Assembly: GCA_947069175.1 (NCBI GenBank)
Contig: CAMTDV010000013.1
Coordinates: 12,782,501-12,846,500 of the forward strand
Length of the DNA: 64,000 nucleotides
From: Scalesia atractyloides
Lineage: Eukaryota > Streptophyta > Magnoliopsida > Asterales > Asteraceae
Direction of reading: 5' to 3'
How positions within the stretch are numbered: the first letter of the stretch is position 1; the number at the start of each line of letters is the position of its first letter. Made by a program: the position numbers and the translations under genes. Below, one piece after another: positions 1 to 10,559 of the stretch. Below the pieces are notes generated by a model. It made no database searches and was not told the DNA's origin. It worked only from the letters and a program-made list of their open reading frames with translations.

Positions 1-1490
1 GAAAAATTTTATAAGAATAAGAAAAATAACTTTTAAACCAATAGAAATTCTCCATTTATTTCATTTAATGTGTGTATTTAATGTTATAAAAAAAGGCATA
101 TAGGTAAATCTATAATTGTCATTAATTAGCTAATTAATTAAACTTGTAACTCATTTTTTTTCGTATACTCTTTCAAGATAAAATAATTTATGGTGTAGGA
201 TAATTTCAACATATGTAAGATAAATTTTAGTATGTGTAGGATAAATTTTGAAATGTATATGGTAAATTTACATGTGTGTCGGGTAAATTCCGGTAAATAT
301 AAGACATATGCAGGATAAATTTTGAAATGTGTAGGATAAAATGTTTTTGCTTTATTAATGAGAGATAAAATAATTAATAACAGGAGTTATAAACTATTTA
401 ATGTTTTACCATTATACTATTTCTTCTTTTTCTTCTCAAATGAATCTTCCCCTGACTATTACAAACTAATAGCTGTATTGGATGTGAAGTGTTTCGCATA
501 GATAGTACATAATTTTACATTTTATAACCTAAGAAGATATATTGTGAAGAGGTGAAATGTGATGGTAGGTTGAGATAGATATATTATCAGCTTATAAATT
601 ATTTAAATTTTGAGGTAAAACTATCGCCATCAAGCTTTCTATTGCCTCCACACCAGTGCCCTGGCGCCTAGATCTCGCTCCTCGTCCGTGCTATCGCGAT
701 GTGTATCGCCATCAAGCTTTCTATTGCCTCCACGCCATTGCTCTACAAAATTGTCTTATTGACAGAACATCTCAGACCTAAAACTTAACCGATAATTATT
801 GACGAATCAACGACGGGTTCTACAAAAAACTAAAAAAAAAAAAAAGGAAAAGGAAAATTTTAAATTGCTAATTACTGACAGATTACTAACACATAGCCTA
901 AACAAGGTGAAAATAGCTGTCAGAATTTAGTAGAAAATGTACGAGTCCCGTGACATGTTCTCTTTGTTACATAACAATAAAAACTCAACATACTAATCAT
1001 ATTATTGAAATTGGTGGTTTTGGAAGTTAATACGACAATTGTGGCATTGAATTTGTGAATAGAGCTAATACGATGTTAGATGGTTTGTTAAATTGGTGGT
1101 GTTGGAATTCAAATAAGGTTTGGTAATGTATGTCGGTTTTTATATTTGTGGGACTTGTATATCTAATGACATATGTTCCAATCCAGCTCTGCGCAAACTC
1201 TTTCTATAAGCAACTTCAATAAGTAGAACAAAGTCAATACAATAACTAATAAGTAAACACTTTTTTTCCAACACTTGGATTGGTTGCAAGAATTATTCCA
1301 AAAGATGTTTCCTAGATGTGTATGGGACTAATAATATGCACATATTTAATATTTCTTTTTGTTGTTAATTTTCAAAATCAGGATTTTGAATAAAAATAAT
1401 TACTTATTATTCAAAAGCAAGATTTTTTTTATTTGTAATATCTAAAAATGAAATGTAGTATAAACATATTTGTATTTTATCTGTAAAAAA
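1..1490. other. AT-rich flank without a recognisable gene
   Basis: No coding sequence is recognised. A short motif resembling TGTGTAGGATAAATTTT recurs about every 20-30 bases between roughly 195 and 345. A 30-bp direct repeat lies at 622-651 and 704-733, 82 bases apart. The rest is AT-rich DNA with homopolymer runs. Confidence 0.6.
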
Positions 1491-1714
1491 CACATTAGCG
1501 CATGACTAGGCCCAAGTAGACTTATCATCTAAAATGTATGTTATGAAGACCTAAATGAGTTGTAAAACCTAATGTGACCTCTTTTAGTGTGAACCAACAC
1601 ATTAACACATCACAAGACCCATTAAAGAAAAGTTTGTGAACCTATCATATAACATGTGCCACTAACATCTAAATGACATATTATAAGTTAATATGACTTC
1701 ATAGTGTAAAATAA
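1491..1714. repeat. Tandem repeat array, left part
   Basis: Two diverged units start near 1491 and 1598. Each runs from a CACATTAACACATGACAAG-like start through an AACATGTGYCATTAACA segment to AGTGTAAAA. The same units continue at 14995-15480, so the array was interrupted by the LTR elements between. Unit length is about 107-121 bp. No coding potential is evident. Confidence 0.75.
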
Positions 1715-2396
1715 TGTAACGCTTCGCATTTCTTTACTTTCCTTATTTAGAAAGTTGTAATCGTAATTCTAATTTTAGAAACTTGTAATTGTATCGTGTT
1801 CGAATTTCATTTCCAATCTTGTAATCCGAGACTTTGATAATAATGGAATTCTATTTTATATACATACGACGTACTTATATTATACGCTACAATCTTGTAT
1901 ACATATTTATACGCGCAACCGATACTTAAAATACGTGGATTTATAGTTTATACTTGCATTTCACTCATACACTACCTTGATACTTGGTATACATAAAAAC
2001 GGAATAAAATACGAGAAATAGGCCCAACATGACCTAACCCACCACCTTCGCGGCCTTCAAGCCACACAAAAGTGGCCCTGATGCCACATAAAAGGGCTTT
2101 CGCCCCCTGCTTCGCGAACCACACAACACACGAAGGCACTGTTGTGCCTTCTTGTCACGAACCACACACACATATACACGAAGGTGCAACCTTCGTGTGA
2201 ACCCAAGGACCTTCCCGTATGAAATGTCTGAAGACGGGAACATTTTGCGCAATCTTCATAGTAAGTATTTTTAAGATCCTTTTTTCACCATTTCCAACTC
2301 CCAACTACCAGCAACTTTATTAACTACCCAAACTCTAATCCTATCTTATAAATAGGATCCTCCATACCCTCCTAAATTCTTTCCACACACCTTAAT
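1715..2396 (+). mobile_element. Solo LTR, left part (split by a nested retrotransposon)
   Basis: It begins TGTAACGCTTCGCATTT, close to the LTR start at 19520 (TGTAACGCCTCG). It continues at 13158 after the nested 2397-13152 element and ends TTGGGGTGTGACA at 14994. Removing the nested element and one TSD copy gives an LTR of about 2.5 kb. Flanks are AATAA (1710-1714) and AACAA (14995-14999), a probable 5-bp TSD with one mutation. No internal retroelement region is attached, so it is a solo LTR from LTR-LTR recombination. The LTR end is shared with the family at 19520. Confidence 0.75.
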
Positions 2397-2580
2397 TGTA
2401 ACATTTGTAAAAATCGGGTTTTCAAAACCCGCTCCGTTTTGTAATCGAATATCAAGTTATAAAAGTTACGTTGAATATTTATGATTATTTTGATTTAAAA
2501 CGATGCATAATTAATAAATAAACTAAACTATAAAAATTATATTTGATAAAAAGTTAAAACAAAATAAATAAAAAAATTAT

Positions 2581-2667
2581 GTTGCTGCCGGGACTCGAAC
2601 CCGGGTCAGCCAAGAACAACTCCAACGACTTAACATACACTCACATCACCACTCCGCCACTTTGTGT
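2581..2667 (-). other. tRNA-like module, antisense, near LTR 5' end
   Basis: On the minus strand it shows an A-box-like TGGCGGAGTGGTG, a B-box GGTTCGAGTCC, and a T-arm with a perfect 5-bp stem (CCGGG, loop TTCGAGT, CCCGG). The anticodon region does not fold cleanly by eye, so this is tRNA-like rather than a called tRNA gene. The 3' LTR copy lies at 10744-10830, with one change in the T-stem. Confidence 0.65.
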
Positions 2668-3503
2668 TTTCTGTTATCTCTAGGAAACAAATGAGATTTA
2701 TATTCAGACTAGATTAAACCGGTTCCGCCAACTGAGAAATGGAAATCGGCAAAGCAATCGTCAAATCGTTTGATTTCTCGCGTATTCATGTTCATAACCG
2801 ATGAACCGATGTCTTTAATCAATTCAGAATTGATTGAGCATCAAGTCTCATCATTATCGGTCTTCATAACCGAAAAGCAATCAAATCCTGAATACTTCAA
2901 CCCAAGATCACTCTCGTGACTCAGAAACGTCATAACCATACTCCATTTCATTTTCGTCACATTTTCAGACCATCAGAACGCTTAAATCAGTTCGTCGGAA
3001 TTTTCTGCAAATCCCGCCGGAAAACCGTATTCATCCTCAAACGGTAATTCTCTCAATATTATTGCAGTTCAACAATTAATAGACTATTTCTAATTTAAAC
3101 CTCTCAATTGAAATCGAATTCAGGCGCTGTATTCAACTAATTCCAGTTCGCCGGAACTCCCCTGAAAATTTATATTTCCGTCTGTGAAGCGGTAAGGGTC
3201 TTCAAACACATCGTTAACGTTTGTTTATCACTTCAATTCCACATTCGACTAATCAAAATAGTTAATTATCTTGTTCAGTTGAAGAGAATAAAAACAGGAA
3301 CCGACACATCGCCGGAAATCTGAAATAAACCGTTCATCGGTATGTTCACCTCTAATTACCGTCTCTGCCTTTTCATTTAAGCTTTAATAATGTCTGTAAA
3401 TCGTAAACACAAGGAACGAGTTAGTAAATCAGTTGACTGTATTTTGAATGAAGAAGACGAAGCTAACTAAGTTATAAGTATATTTAAAACTAGTAAAATG
3501 AAC

Positions 3504-3585
3504 GGGTTAGACACACAGTCCAGCGGTGGACTGTGTGCAAAATACAAACGCACGTCCCGAGTTCGATTCCTGCTATACGCACTCC
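3504..3585 (+). other. tRNA-like module, sense 1
   Basis: Begins GGGTTAGACACACAGTCC. The D-arm-like hairpin GTCC-AGCGGT-GGAC matches a degenerate A box, and GAGTTCGATTCCT matches a B box. The same unit start GGTTAGACAC opens every sense module in these LTRs. Confidence 0.6.
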
Positions 3586-3672
3586 TTATATAATAAAATG
3601 CCTTTTTGTTTAAAAACTAAACCGGGTTAACCCAGTTAGTGGTTAAGTATAATAAAAACCGAGATAATAACC

Positions 3673-3752
3673 AGGTTAGACACACAGTCCAGCGGTGGAC
3701 TGTGTGCAACATTAAGCCATACGTCGCGCGTTCGAAACCCGTCACTAGCACC
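3673..3752 (+). other. tRNA-like module, sense 2
   Basis: Same start and same GTCC-AGCGGT-GGAC hairpin as the module at 3504, with a B-box-like GCGTTCGAAACCC. The region between the two boxes differs from the first module, so the copies are diverged from each other. Confidence 0.55.
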
Positions 3753-3841
3753 GGTCCGTTGAATTAAAATGTTTTTGCAAATAAAAGAAATTCGGTTAAT
3801 TTGAATAAGTGTATAAATATAATTAAAAACAAGATTATTTC

Positions 3842-3920
3842 GGGTTAGACACGTAGCTCAGTTGGTAGAGCTGCGTGCACGCGTACGGGAGGTCTCGGGT
3901 TCGAGCCTCACCCAGCGCAA
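3842..3920 (+). other. tRNA-like module, sense 3 (conserved terminal module)
   Basis: Contains a perfect A-box TAGCTCAGTTGG with D-stem GCTC/GAGC, an AGGTC variable-loop-like stretch and a B-box GGTTCGAGCCT. The T-stem is imperfect (about three of five pairs) and the anticodon arm is atypical (GCGTGCACGC). An oligo-T run follows about 50 bases later near 3970. Nearly the same module occurs in all six LTR copies of this group in the window. Confidence 0.7.
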
Positions 3921-5050
3921 ACCATGTCACTGACCGAACCGGTCAACAGGTCAACGGTCAACGCAAAATAAACAATTTTTTTTATATTTTTATTTATTTA
4001 ATTTAATTTAAAAATCAATTAAAAATACTTAAAAATAACATTTTTAAAGATAGAAAATAGCCATAAACGCACAAAAAATATATCTAAAAATTTCATTAAA
4101 ATCCTTAATAAAATCCACTCATTTAATATATTTTTCCGTTATTATTTAGGTTAGTAATTCCCGTTGTTCCGCTCATCTAACTCGTGCGCATCTCACCATC
4201 TCCAATCCAACGCACCCAATGTGAGTGAATCTTTACAAATTCCCGTTTTAATCACGTTTTGGGGTGTATCATGTGTCTTTGTATATATATTATAGTTAAA
4301 CCATTGTGCATACATCATATCATGAACTTGTGTATACAATTTGTTTCTGTTGTATTGTTGGATGCAAATTTATTATTTTCAGTACATGCAAATTTCATAG
4401 GCCGCCGCTCCCCATTACATTATGAGCGTTGAGCATGTTCCCCATTTCATTATGAGGTTGAACCTGGCGTGCCCACATACGATCGGCTCCGTTTGATTGA
4501 GCCTTGATCGCACAGACATTTTCATTTTCAGTACATGCAATACGATCAGCTCCGTTTGATTGAGCCTTGATCGCACAGTTTCATTTATGTTATTTATAGC
4601 ATGATGTTGGTATGTTCATGTATGCTGTCATATGTTATTGTATGTTATAGTAGTGACTACTATTTGCTACTGCTTGATTATTTACATTTGCTCATATATG
4701 ATTATGCACAATTTTTCATTGATAAACTAACAAGTAATTCCTTAATAAATGTTTATCTAATAAGGTTCACTCGCCAACTTATGTTGACCCAAAAACCCCC
4801 ATTTTACACATGATACAGGTGAACCAGCAGCAGCTAGGAACACATAGGACTTGGACTAGAAGAATAAAACGATTTAGAGTTGGGATTGTTATGTTTGGTT
4901 TATTTTCTTTGTAATGAATGAACATGTTTGGATATTTGAAAATGTAACTTTGACTTTATTAAATATAAAACATATTAGTAAATGTCATGAGCTTTGGTGA
5001 TAACCCAATTATGCCCCGACTCTTATTCCGCTGAGGGTCGGGGTGTGACA

Positions 5051-5859
5051 GATTGGTATCAGAGCCATGACTATAGGGATATAGGATAGGTTATTAGATC
5101 CTTAGAGCCTATACTATAGTCGATTAGAAACTTATAAGATTTTTGTGTGTTAGATGCCAAATTTCATGATGTTTATATGTTTATGTTAAATGTTACGTTT
5201 AATATTGTGCAAGCATGTTCATAAGTATGTATTATCATATAATGCCTATCATGAATCGTATACTCATAACATATCACATCCATGAAAGCTCACACCACAT
5301 CATGATTGCTTTTACAACGATTTTCGTGTTTTCAAATCTCATCAAAGTGAGTTCTCATGACGGGCATGTAGTAACTGGAAGGGTACCAGTACCGGTAGTC
5401 GGAACGTCCTGTCTAGGCTGGCATTCGTATAAATCCAAAATAAGGGACCAGTTTGCCTACCTGGGGACTAACGATGAGAGTACGAAGTACCTATTAGGCC
5501 AAAGCATGCTATACCAAACGTCGTGTGAACTAACCCCACTTTGAGTTGTCATTGTGTCTACACCTGGACACGTTCCGACCAAACATCTCATGAACATATT
5601 TTGTGGTTTGCATTCGGGGGATGCGAGTGTTAAATTGCCAATACTAATGTGAATCCTACCAAGCCAATAGCCATGGGGGCCCACATGACTATGTAGGTGA
5701 AGGTATGGGGGACATTTGAGGCCCAACATGAGCGAACCCAAGACATCCTATGGATGTAGTTGCATTATTGATATTTATGTTATTTTCATTTTCTTAAAGA
5801 CACATGACACCTAAAAAGACATCATAAACTCACAATCTTCTCATTGTATGATCCTGTAG
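5051..5859 (+). other. 5' leader of the full-length element
   Basis: Untranslated stretch between the PBS and gag. Two short blocks are shared with other elements here: TAACTGGAAGGGTA (5372-5385) and ATTAGGCCAAAGCATG (5493-5508). They recur in the LARD leader at 22997 and 23048 and, on the minus strand, in the TR-GAG leader at 45629 and 45505. The small reading frames in this stretch look accidental. Confidence 0.7.
5054..5066 (+). other. Primer-binding site, initiator tRNA-Met type
   Basis: TGGTATCAGAGCC lies three bases after the 5' LTR end. It is complementary to the 3' end of plant initiator methionine tRNA, the usual primer of Ty3/gypsy elements, and fixes the LTR boundary. Confidence 0.9.
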
Positions 5860-6909
5860 ATGTCGTCTAGACAGCAACGAAGGGGTAAAAGATCGGGAAG
5901 GTCTCAGGAACGTTTGGCCACTCAGATCGCGAAACAAATGGCCACGATACTGCCTGACATTGTGGTCCAAGTACAACAAGCCCTTGCTACAAATCCTACT
6001 AACCCTCCCCAACAACAGGACCAGAACATCGACAACCCTCCTACCAACAAGTGCTCTTATAAACATTTTAAGTCTTGTGATCCTCCTAAATTTGAAGGGA
6101 CTGAGGGTGTCACTGCTCTCCTACATTGGTTCGAGGAGATGGAAAACACCTTCCTAAACTGCGATTGTCCTGAGGATCGCAAGGTTCGATACGCCACCGG
6201 GAGACTATTTGGGGTAGCTCTCACTTGGTGGAATACTGAGAAAGGGAAGAGGGGAACTGAAGATGCGATGGCCTTAACTTGGGAGGAGTTAAGGGAAATC
6301 ATGACTAGGCGTTTCTGTCCTAGAAGTGAAATTAAGAAGTTGGAGGATGAATTTCATGCTCTAAAGCAAAAGGAGGGTGATCACACTACCTATAACAAGA
6401 GGTTCTTGGAGTTGAACCAAATGGTTCCAAATTTATTCACCCCAACCTATCGTCTGATCGAGCATTATATTCGAGGACTTCCCTCGAAAATCCAAGATTC
6501 AGTTCTCAGCGTTTCACCAGTAACACTTGAAGCTGCTATGGAGTTAGCAACTGAACTGACCGAAAACCGAATTCACAACGGGAAGAGAAGAAGAAAGCCC
6601 CTGTTGAGGGACAAACTTCAAACCACCCCATTCCTTCCTCTAAGTTTGCTAACAAGAGGAAGCGCAACACCAGAAATTTTGCAGTTACCCAAACCAACTC
6701 CCCTATTCCTGCTGCACCCATTACTCAAGTCACTCCTTCACCCGCACCATACAGAAGACCCTACACTGGCCCGTTACCAAAATGTAACCGTTGCCAATAT
6801 CACCATTCCCCTGAACATCCTTGCCAATATTGCACCGGCTGCGGTCGCGCAGGACATACTGTTCAAACTTGCCGCATGCCTCAACGAACGAACCGCCACC
6901 AACCTTTAA
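5860..6909 (+). pseudogene. gag: gag, capsid part, frameshifted
   Basis: This encodes the Gag structural protein, which would form the cytoplasmic virus-like particle. The ATG at 5860 follows the leader. Residues about 65-230 match a Ty3/gypsy capsid domain (motifs LLHWFEEMENTF, TWWNTEKGKRG, MTRRFCPRSEIKKLEDEF, YIRGLPSKIQDSV), nearly identical in layout to the gag at 43809-45125. After TELTENRI, around 6580-6610, the frame no longer encodes gag-like protein. The zinc-knuckle half continues in another frame, consistent with a net one-base loss or two-base gain. The last 110 or so residues of this frame are therefore an artefact. Confidence 0.85.
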
Positions 6910-8171
6910 CCCAAACCCACCAACAAATAATGGGCCAAGCCCAACAACCCCTACTATTACCACCCACCCAACCTTTAGCCCAAACATATTACCAGCCCAA
7001 TTATCCTATGGGTCAACCAATGCGGGCTTGCTACAATTGCAGTGACCTGAGTCATTTCAGAAACACATGTCCAAGGTTGGTTAATATTATTCATGCTCAG
7101 GCCCAAGCCAACCCGGTGAACCAAGCAAACCAAGCTCCCCCACCTGCAAGAGGGAGAGCTTTCAATATCAACGCTAACCAGGCCAGAGCTGACGGCAATG
7201 TGGTCAACGGTACGTTCCCTATAAATGGTAGATGTGCCTCTATGTTATTTGATACTGGTGCGGATAGAAGTTTTGTGTCTTTAGAATTTGAACCTATCTT
7301 AAGCAAAAATCGGGATAAGCTCACGGAATCCATAACGGTAGAAGTTGCGGACGGGAAACCAGTTTCATTAAACTCTATTATACGCAACTGTACACTCACC
7401 TTAAACGACCACGATTTCTCAGTCGACCTTATACCTATGAAGCTGGGAAGTTTTGATATCATAATCGGTATGGATTGGCTCAGTCAGCATCAGGCAGAAA
7501 TTGTATGTCGTGAAAAATTTATTCGTATTCCTCTTTCAAACGGTCAGACTCTTCGAATCATTGGAGAAACCTCGTCGAAAGGGCTCAGCTTAATGTCTTG
7601 TCTCCAAGCTCAAAAATATCTTCGCAAGAATTATGTCGCGTTTTTAGCTCATATCATCAAGAAGGGAACCATGGAGAAGAAGCTTGAAGACATTCCTGTA
7701 GTAAAAGACTTCCCACAAGTTTTTCCTGACGACATTTCAGGACTTCCTCCAGTTAGAGACGTCGAATTCCGTATTGATCTTATACCTGGTGCTACACCAG
7801 TTGCAAAGTCTCCTTATAGGTTAGCCCCCTCTGAAATGCAAGAGCTAGCCAGTCAATTGCAAGAGTTGACTGACAAGGGATTCATACGTCCTAGCTCGTC
7901 GCCTTGGGGTGCACCTGTCCTTTTTGTAAAGAAGAAAGATGGATCGTTTCGTATGTGCATCGACTACAGAGAGCTCAACAAGTTAACAATCAAGAATCGC
8001 TATCCTTTACCACGCATTGATGATCTTCTTGACCAACTACAAGGTGCCAGCTGCTTTTCAAAAATCGATCTGGCTATCATCAACTTAGAGTGCATGAAGA
8101 AGACGTCCCTAAGACTGCTTTTCGAACTCGTTATGGCCACTGTGAATTCATGGTTATGCCATTTGGATTAA
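6876..8171 (+). pseudogene. pol: gag C-terminus, protease and first part of reverse transcriptase
   Basis: The frame carries gag-like sequence from about 6640, including a Cys/His cluster (CNRC...CTGCGRAGH, 6784-6870) upstream of this ATG. It then has a CCHC knuckle (CYNCSDLSHFRNTC) and an aspartic protease active site LFDTGADRSFVS near 7245. RT begins with motifs PYRLAPSEM, SSPWGAPVLFVKKKDGSFRMCIDYRELN and PLPRIDDLLDQL. Just after FSKIDL, near 8074, a deletion (net one base modulo three, most simply seven bases) shifts the frame, and RT continues in the 8090-10486 frame. The residues after that point are not RT. Confidence 0.88.
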
Positions 8172-10486
8172 CCAACGCACCAGCTGTCTTCATGGACCTA
8201 ATGAACAGAGTCTGCAAACCTTATCATGATCGATTTGTTATAGTCTTCATCGACGATATTCTTATTTATTCAAAATCTAAATCTGATCATGAGCGTCATC
8301 TTCGACTCGTTCTTGCACTTCTAGAAAAGGAAAAGCTTTATGCCAAATTCTCCAAATGTGAATTCTGGTTAAAAGAGGTGCAATTCCTCGGGCATGTAGT
8401 CAATGACAAGGGAATACATGTTGACCCTTCAAAGATCAAAGCGGTTCAAGAATGGCAAGCTCCACGTACACCAACTGAAGTAAGATCTTTTCTTGGACTA
8501 GCTGGCTATTGTCGTCGGTTCATTTCAAACTTCTCTCGCATTGCTGTACCACTCACGGCTTTAACTCATAAGGGAAAACCATTCATATGGGGACCCAAGC
8601 AAGAAGAAGCCTTTCAAACTCTTAAACAAAAACTTTGTGATGCACCAATCCTCACTCTTCCTGAAGGTTGTCATGATTTTGTAGTCTATTGTGACGCGTC
8701 AGGGCAAGGATTAGGCTGCGTTCTAATGCAAAGAGGAAAAGTTATAGCATATGCTTCGAGACAACTCAAGACACATGAAAAGAACTACACCACTCATGAC
8801 CTAGAACTTGGAGCCGTTGTGTTCGCTCTTAAGATATGGAGACATTATCTCTATGGTACTAAGTGTGAAATATACACTGACCACAAGAGTCTTCAACATA
8901 TCTTCAATCAAAAAGAGTTAAACATGAGGCAACGAAGATGGGTCGAACTCCTAAATGATTACGACTGTGAAATTAGATACCACCCTGGTAAAGCAAATGT
9001 GGTGGCTGATGCACTTAGTCGAAAGGGTTATGCGAACTCCATTCATCTTCTATGTTCGCAAATTGTAACCGACATTAAGGATCAAATTCGAGAAGCCCAA
9101 CACGTTTCAATAACGGAAGAAGATGTGCGAAAGGAGATGTCCTGTGGAGCTGAGTTAAAAATTGAAACTAAATCTGACGGTATTCTGTATTACCTAGATC
9201 GTATCTGGATTCCTAACCACAACAATCTTCGTGAAACTCTTATGAATGAAGCTCACAAAACGCGATACTCTATACACCCAGGGGCCGATAAGATGTATCA
9301 AGACCTACGATATACCTATTGGTGGCCTGGAATGAAGAAGGATATTGCTGTATTTGTTTCTAAGTGCCTTACATGTTCCAAGGTGAAGGCTGAACACCAA
9401 AGACCCTCAGGACTTCTAGTCCAACCGGAAATACCTGTATGGAAGTGGGAAAATATAACCATGGATTTCATTACCGGGTTACCTCGCACTTCTGGTGGGT
9501 ATGACACTATATGGGTGATTATAGACCGACTTACAAAATCAGCTCACTTTATTCCTATCCGCGAAGATTTCAAGAACGAAAAGCTTGCTCGTATTTATAT
9601 CAACGAAATCGTAAGCCGACATGGGGTACCGTTAAGCATTATTTCTGATCGTGATGGTCGTTTCACTTCACGAACATGGCAAGCAGTACAATCCGCTATG
9701 GGCACGCGATTAGATCTCAGTACCGCCTATCATCCTCAAACTCCTCAAACTGATGGACAGTCTGAGCGCACCATTCAAACTCTTGAAGATATGCTACGAG
9801 CATGTGTCATAGACTTCAAGGGAAATTGGGACGCCCACCTACCATTAGTTGAATTTTCGTACAACAACAGCTATCATTCGAGCATCGGCATGGCACCTTT
9901 TGAAGCCTTATATGGTCGTAAGTGCCGATCTCCTGTATGTTGGCACGAAATTGGGGAAGCTCAAATTACTGGTCCAGAATTGATCCAAGAAACCACAGAC
10001 AAGATCCATCAAATTCGAAACAATCTTCTAGCGGCTCAAAGTCGTCAAAAGAGTTATGCAGATAAACGACGGAAGCCCTTAGAGTTTAACATTGGTGATC
10101 ATGTACTTTTAAAAGTATCACCATGGAAGGGAGTAGTTCGTTTTGGTCAAAAGGGCAAGCTAGCACCACGTTACGTAGGACCTTTTAAGATACTCGAAAG
10201 AGTAGGTCCTGTAGCATACAAGCTTGATCTACCAGAAGAACTCAACAGGATTCATCCCACATTCCACGTGTCGAACTTGAAGAAGTGCCTCGCTGATGAG
10301 AACCTCCACATTCCATTGGAAGATATTCAGATTGATGAATCTATGCATTTTATTGAACGACCTGTAGAGATCATGGACTACGGAGAGAAACGTCTACGAC
10401 GAAGTCGCATTCCAATTGTTAGGGTACGCTGGGAGTCGAAACGGGGACCTGAGTTTACTTGGGAACGTGAAGAGTCAATGCGTTAA
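8090..10486 (+). CDS. pol: pol: RT C-terminus, RNase H, integrase, chromodomain-like tail
   Basis: A 798-residue frame for the replication and integration enzymes of the element. Residues 1-100 hold the rest of RT with the catalytic motif VFIDDILIYS (53-56 FIDD). RNase H follows with acidic residues in YCDAS (202), LEL (239), TDHK (264) and DALS (307). Integrase has an HHCC zinc site (H389, H396, C426, C429) and catalytic D459, D520 and E559. Spacing between the last two is 38 rather than the usual 35, because the PQT triplet is duplicated (9734-9751). The end (about 755-798, PVEIMDYGEKRLRRSRIPIV...GPEFTWERE) resembles a chromodomain, expected to direct insertion to marked chromatin. The frame starts downstream of the true pol start because of the upstream frameshift. 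Confidence 0.93.
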   Translation: MHEEDVPKTAFRTRYGHCEFMVMPFGLTNAPAVFMDLMNRVCKPYHDRFVIVFIDDILIYSKSKSDHERHLRLVLALLEKEKLYAKFSKCEFWLKEVQFLGHVVNDKGIHVDPSKIKAVQEWQAPRTPTEVRSFLGLAGYCRRFISNFSRIAVPLTALTHKGKPFIWGPKQEEAFQTLKQKLCDAPILTLPEGCHDFVVYCDASGQGLGCVLMQRGKVIAYASRQLKTHEKNYTTHDLELGAVVFALKIWRHYLYGTKCEIYTDHKSLQHIFNQKELNMRQRRWVELLNDYDCEIRYHPGKANVVADALSRKGYANSIHLLCSQIVTDIKDQIREAQHVSITEEDVRKEMSCGAELKIETKSDGILYYLDRIWIPNHNNLRETLMNEAHKTRYSIHPGADKMYQDLRYTYWWPGMKKDIAVFVSKCLTCSKVKAEHQRPSGLLVQPEIPVWKWENITMDFITGLPRTSGGYDTIWVIIDRLTKSAHFIPIREDFKNEKLARIYINEIVSRHGVPLSIISDRDGRFTSRTWQAVQSAMGTRLDLSTAYHPQTPQTDGQSERTIQTLEDMLRACVIDFKGNWDAHLPLVEFSYNNSYHSSIGMAPFEALYGRKCRSPVCWHEIGEAQITGPELIQETTDKIHQIRNNLLAAQSRQKSYADKRRKPLEFNIGDHVLLKVSPWKGVVRFGQKGKLAPRYVGPFKILERVGPVAYKLDLPEELNRIHPTFHVSNLKKCLADENLHIPLEDIQIDESMHFIERPVEIMDYGEKRLRRSRIPIVRVRWESKRGPEFTWEREESMR

Positions 10487-10544
10487 AAATACCCGCATCT
10501 TTTTCCTACTACTTCAACTACTTAAATTTCGGGACGAAATTCCT

Positions 10545-10559
10545 AAAAGTAGGGGATAC
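10545..10559 (+). other. Polypurine tract
   Basis: AAAAGTAGGGGATAC lies directly before the 3' LTR start (TGTGACATTTG). A parallel purine stretch (CTAAAGGAGGGGAGAC) precedes the second LTR at 26438. This is where plus-strand DNA synthesis would be primed. Confidence 0.8.

Larger units (their letters stand above)
2397..5050 (+). repeat. 5' LTR of the full-length element
   Basis: Starts TGTAACATTTGTAAAAATC and ends GGGTCGGGGTGTGACA immediately before the primer-binding site. It carries four tRNA-like modules (2581-2667 antisense; 3504-3585, 3673-3752, 3842-3920 sense). It is about 60 bases longer than the 3' LTR because a block holding GATCAGCTCCGTTTGATTG is duplicated near 4506-4578. Confidence 0.95.

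Noticed and set aside
3842..3920. Calling the LTR modules functional tRNA genes
   Set aside because: A and B boxes are good, but the anticodon arm and part of the T-stem do not form a normal cloverleaf by eye, so they are listed as tRNA-like only.
5860..10486. Integrated pararetrovirus (caulimovirid)
   Set aside because: Integrase, LTRs, TSD, PBS and a polypurine tract are all present, and no movement protein is seen; the layout is that of a Ty3/gypsy element.
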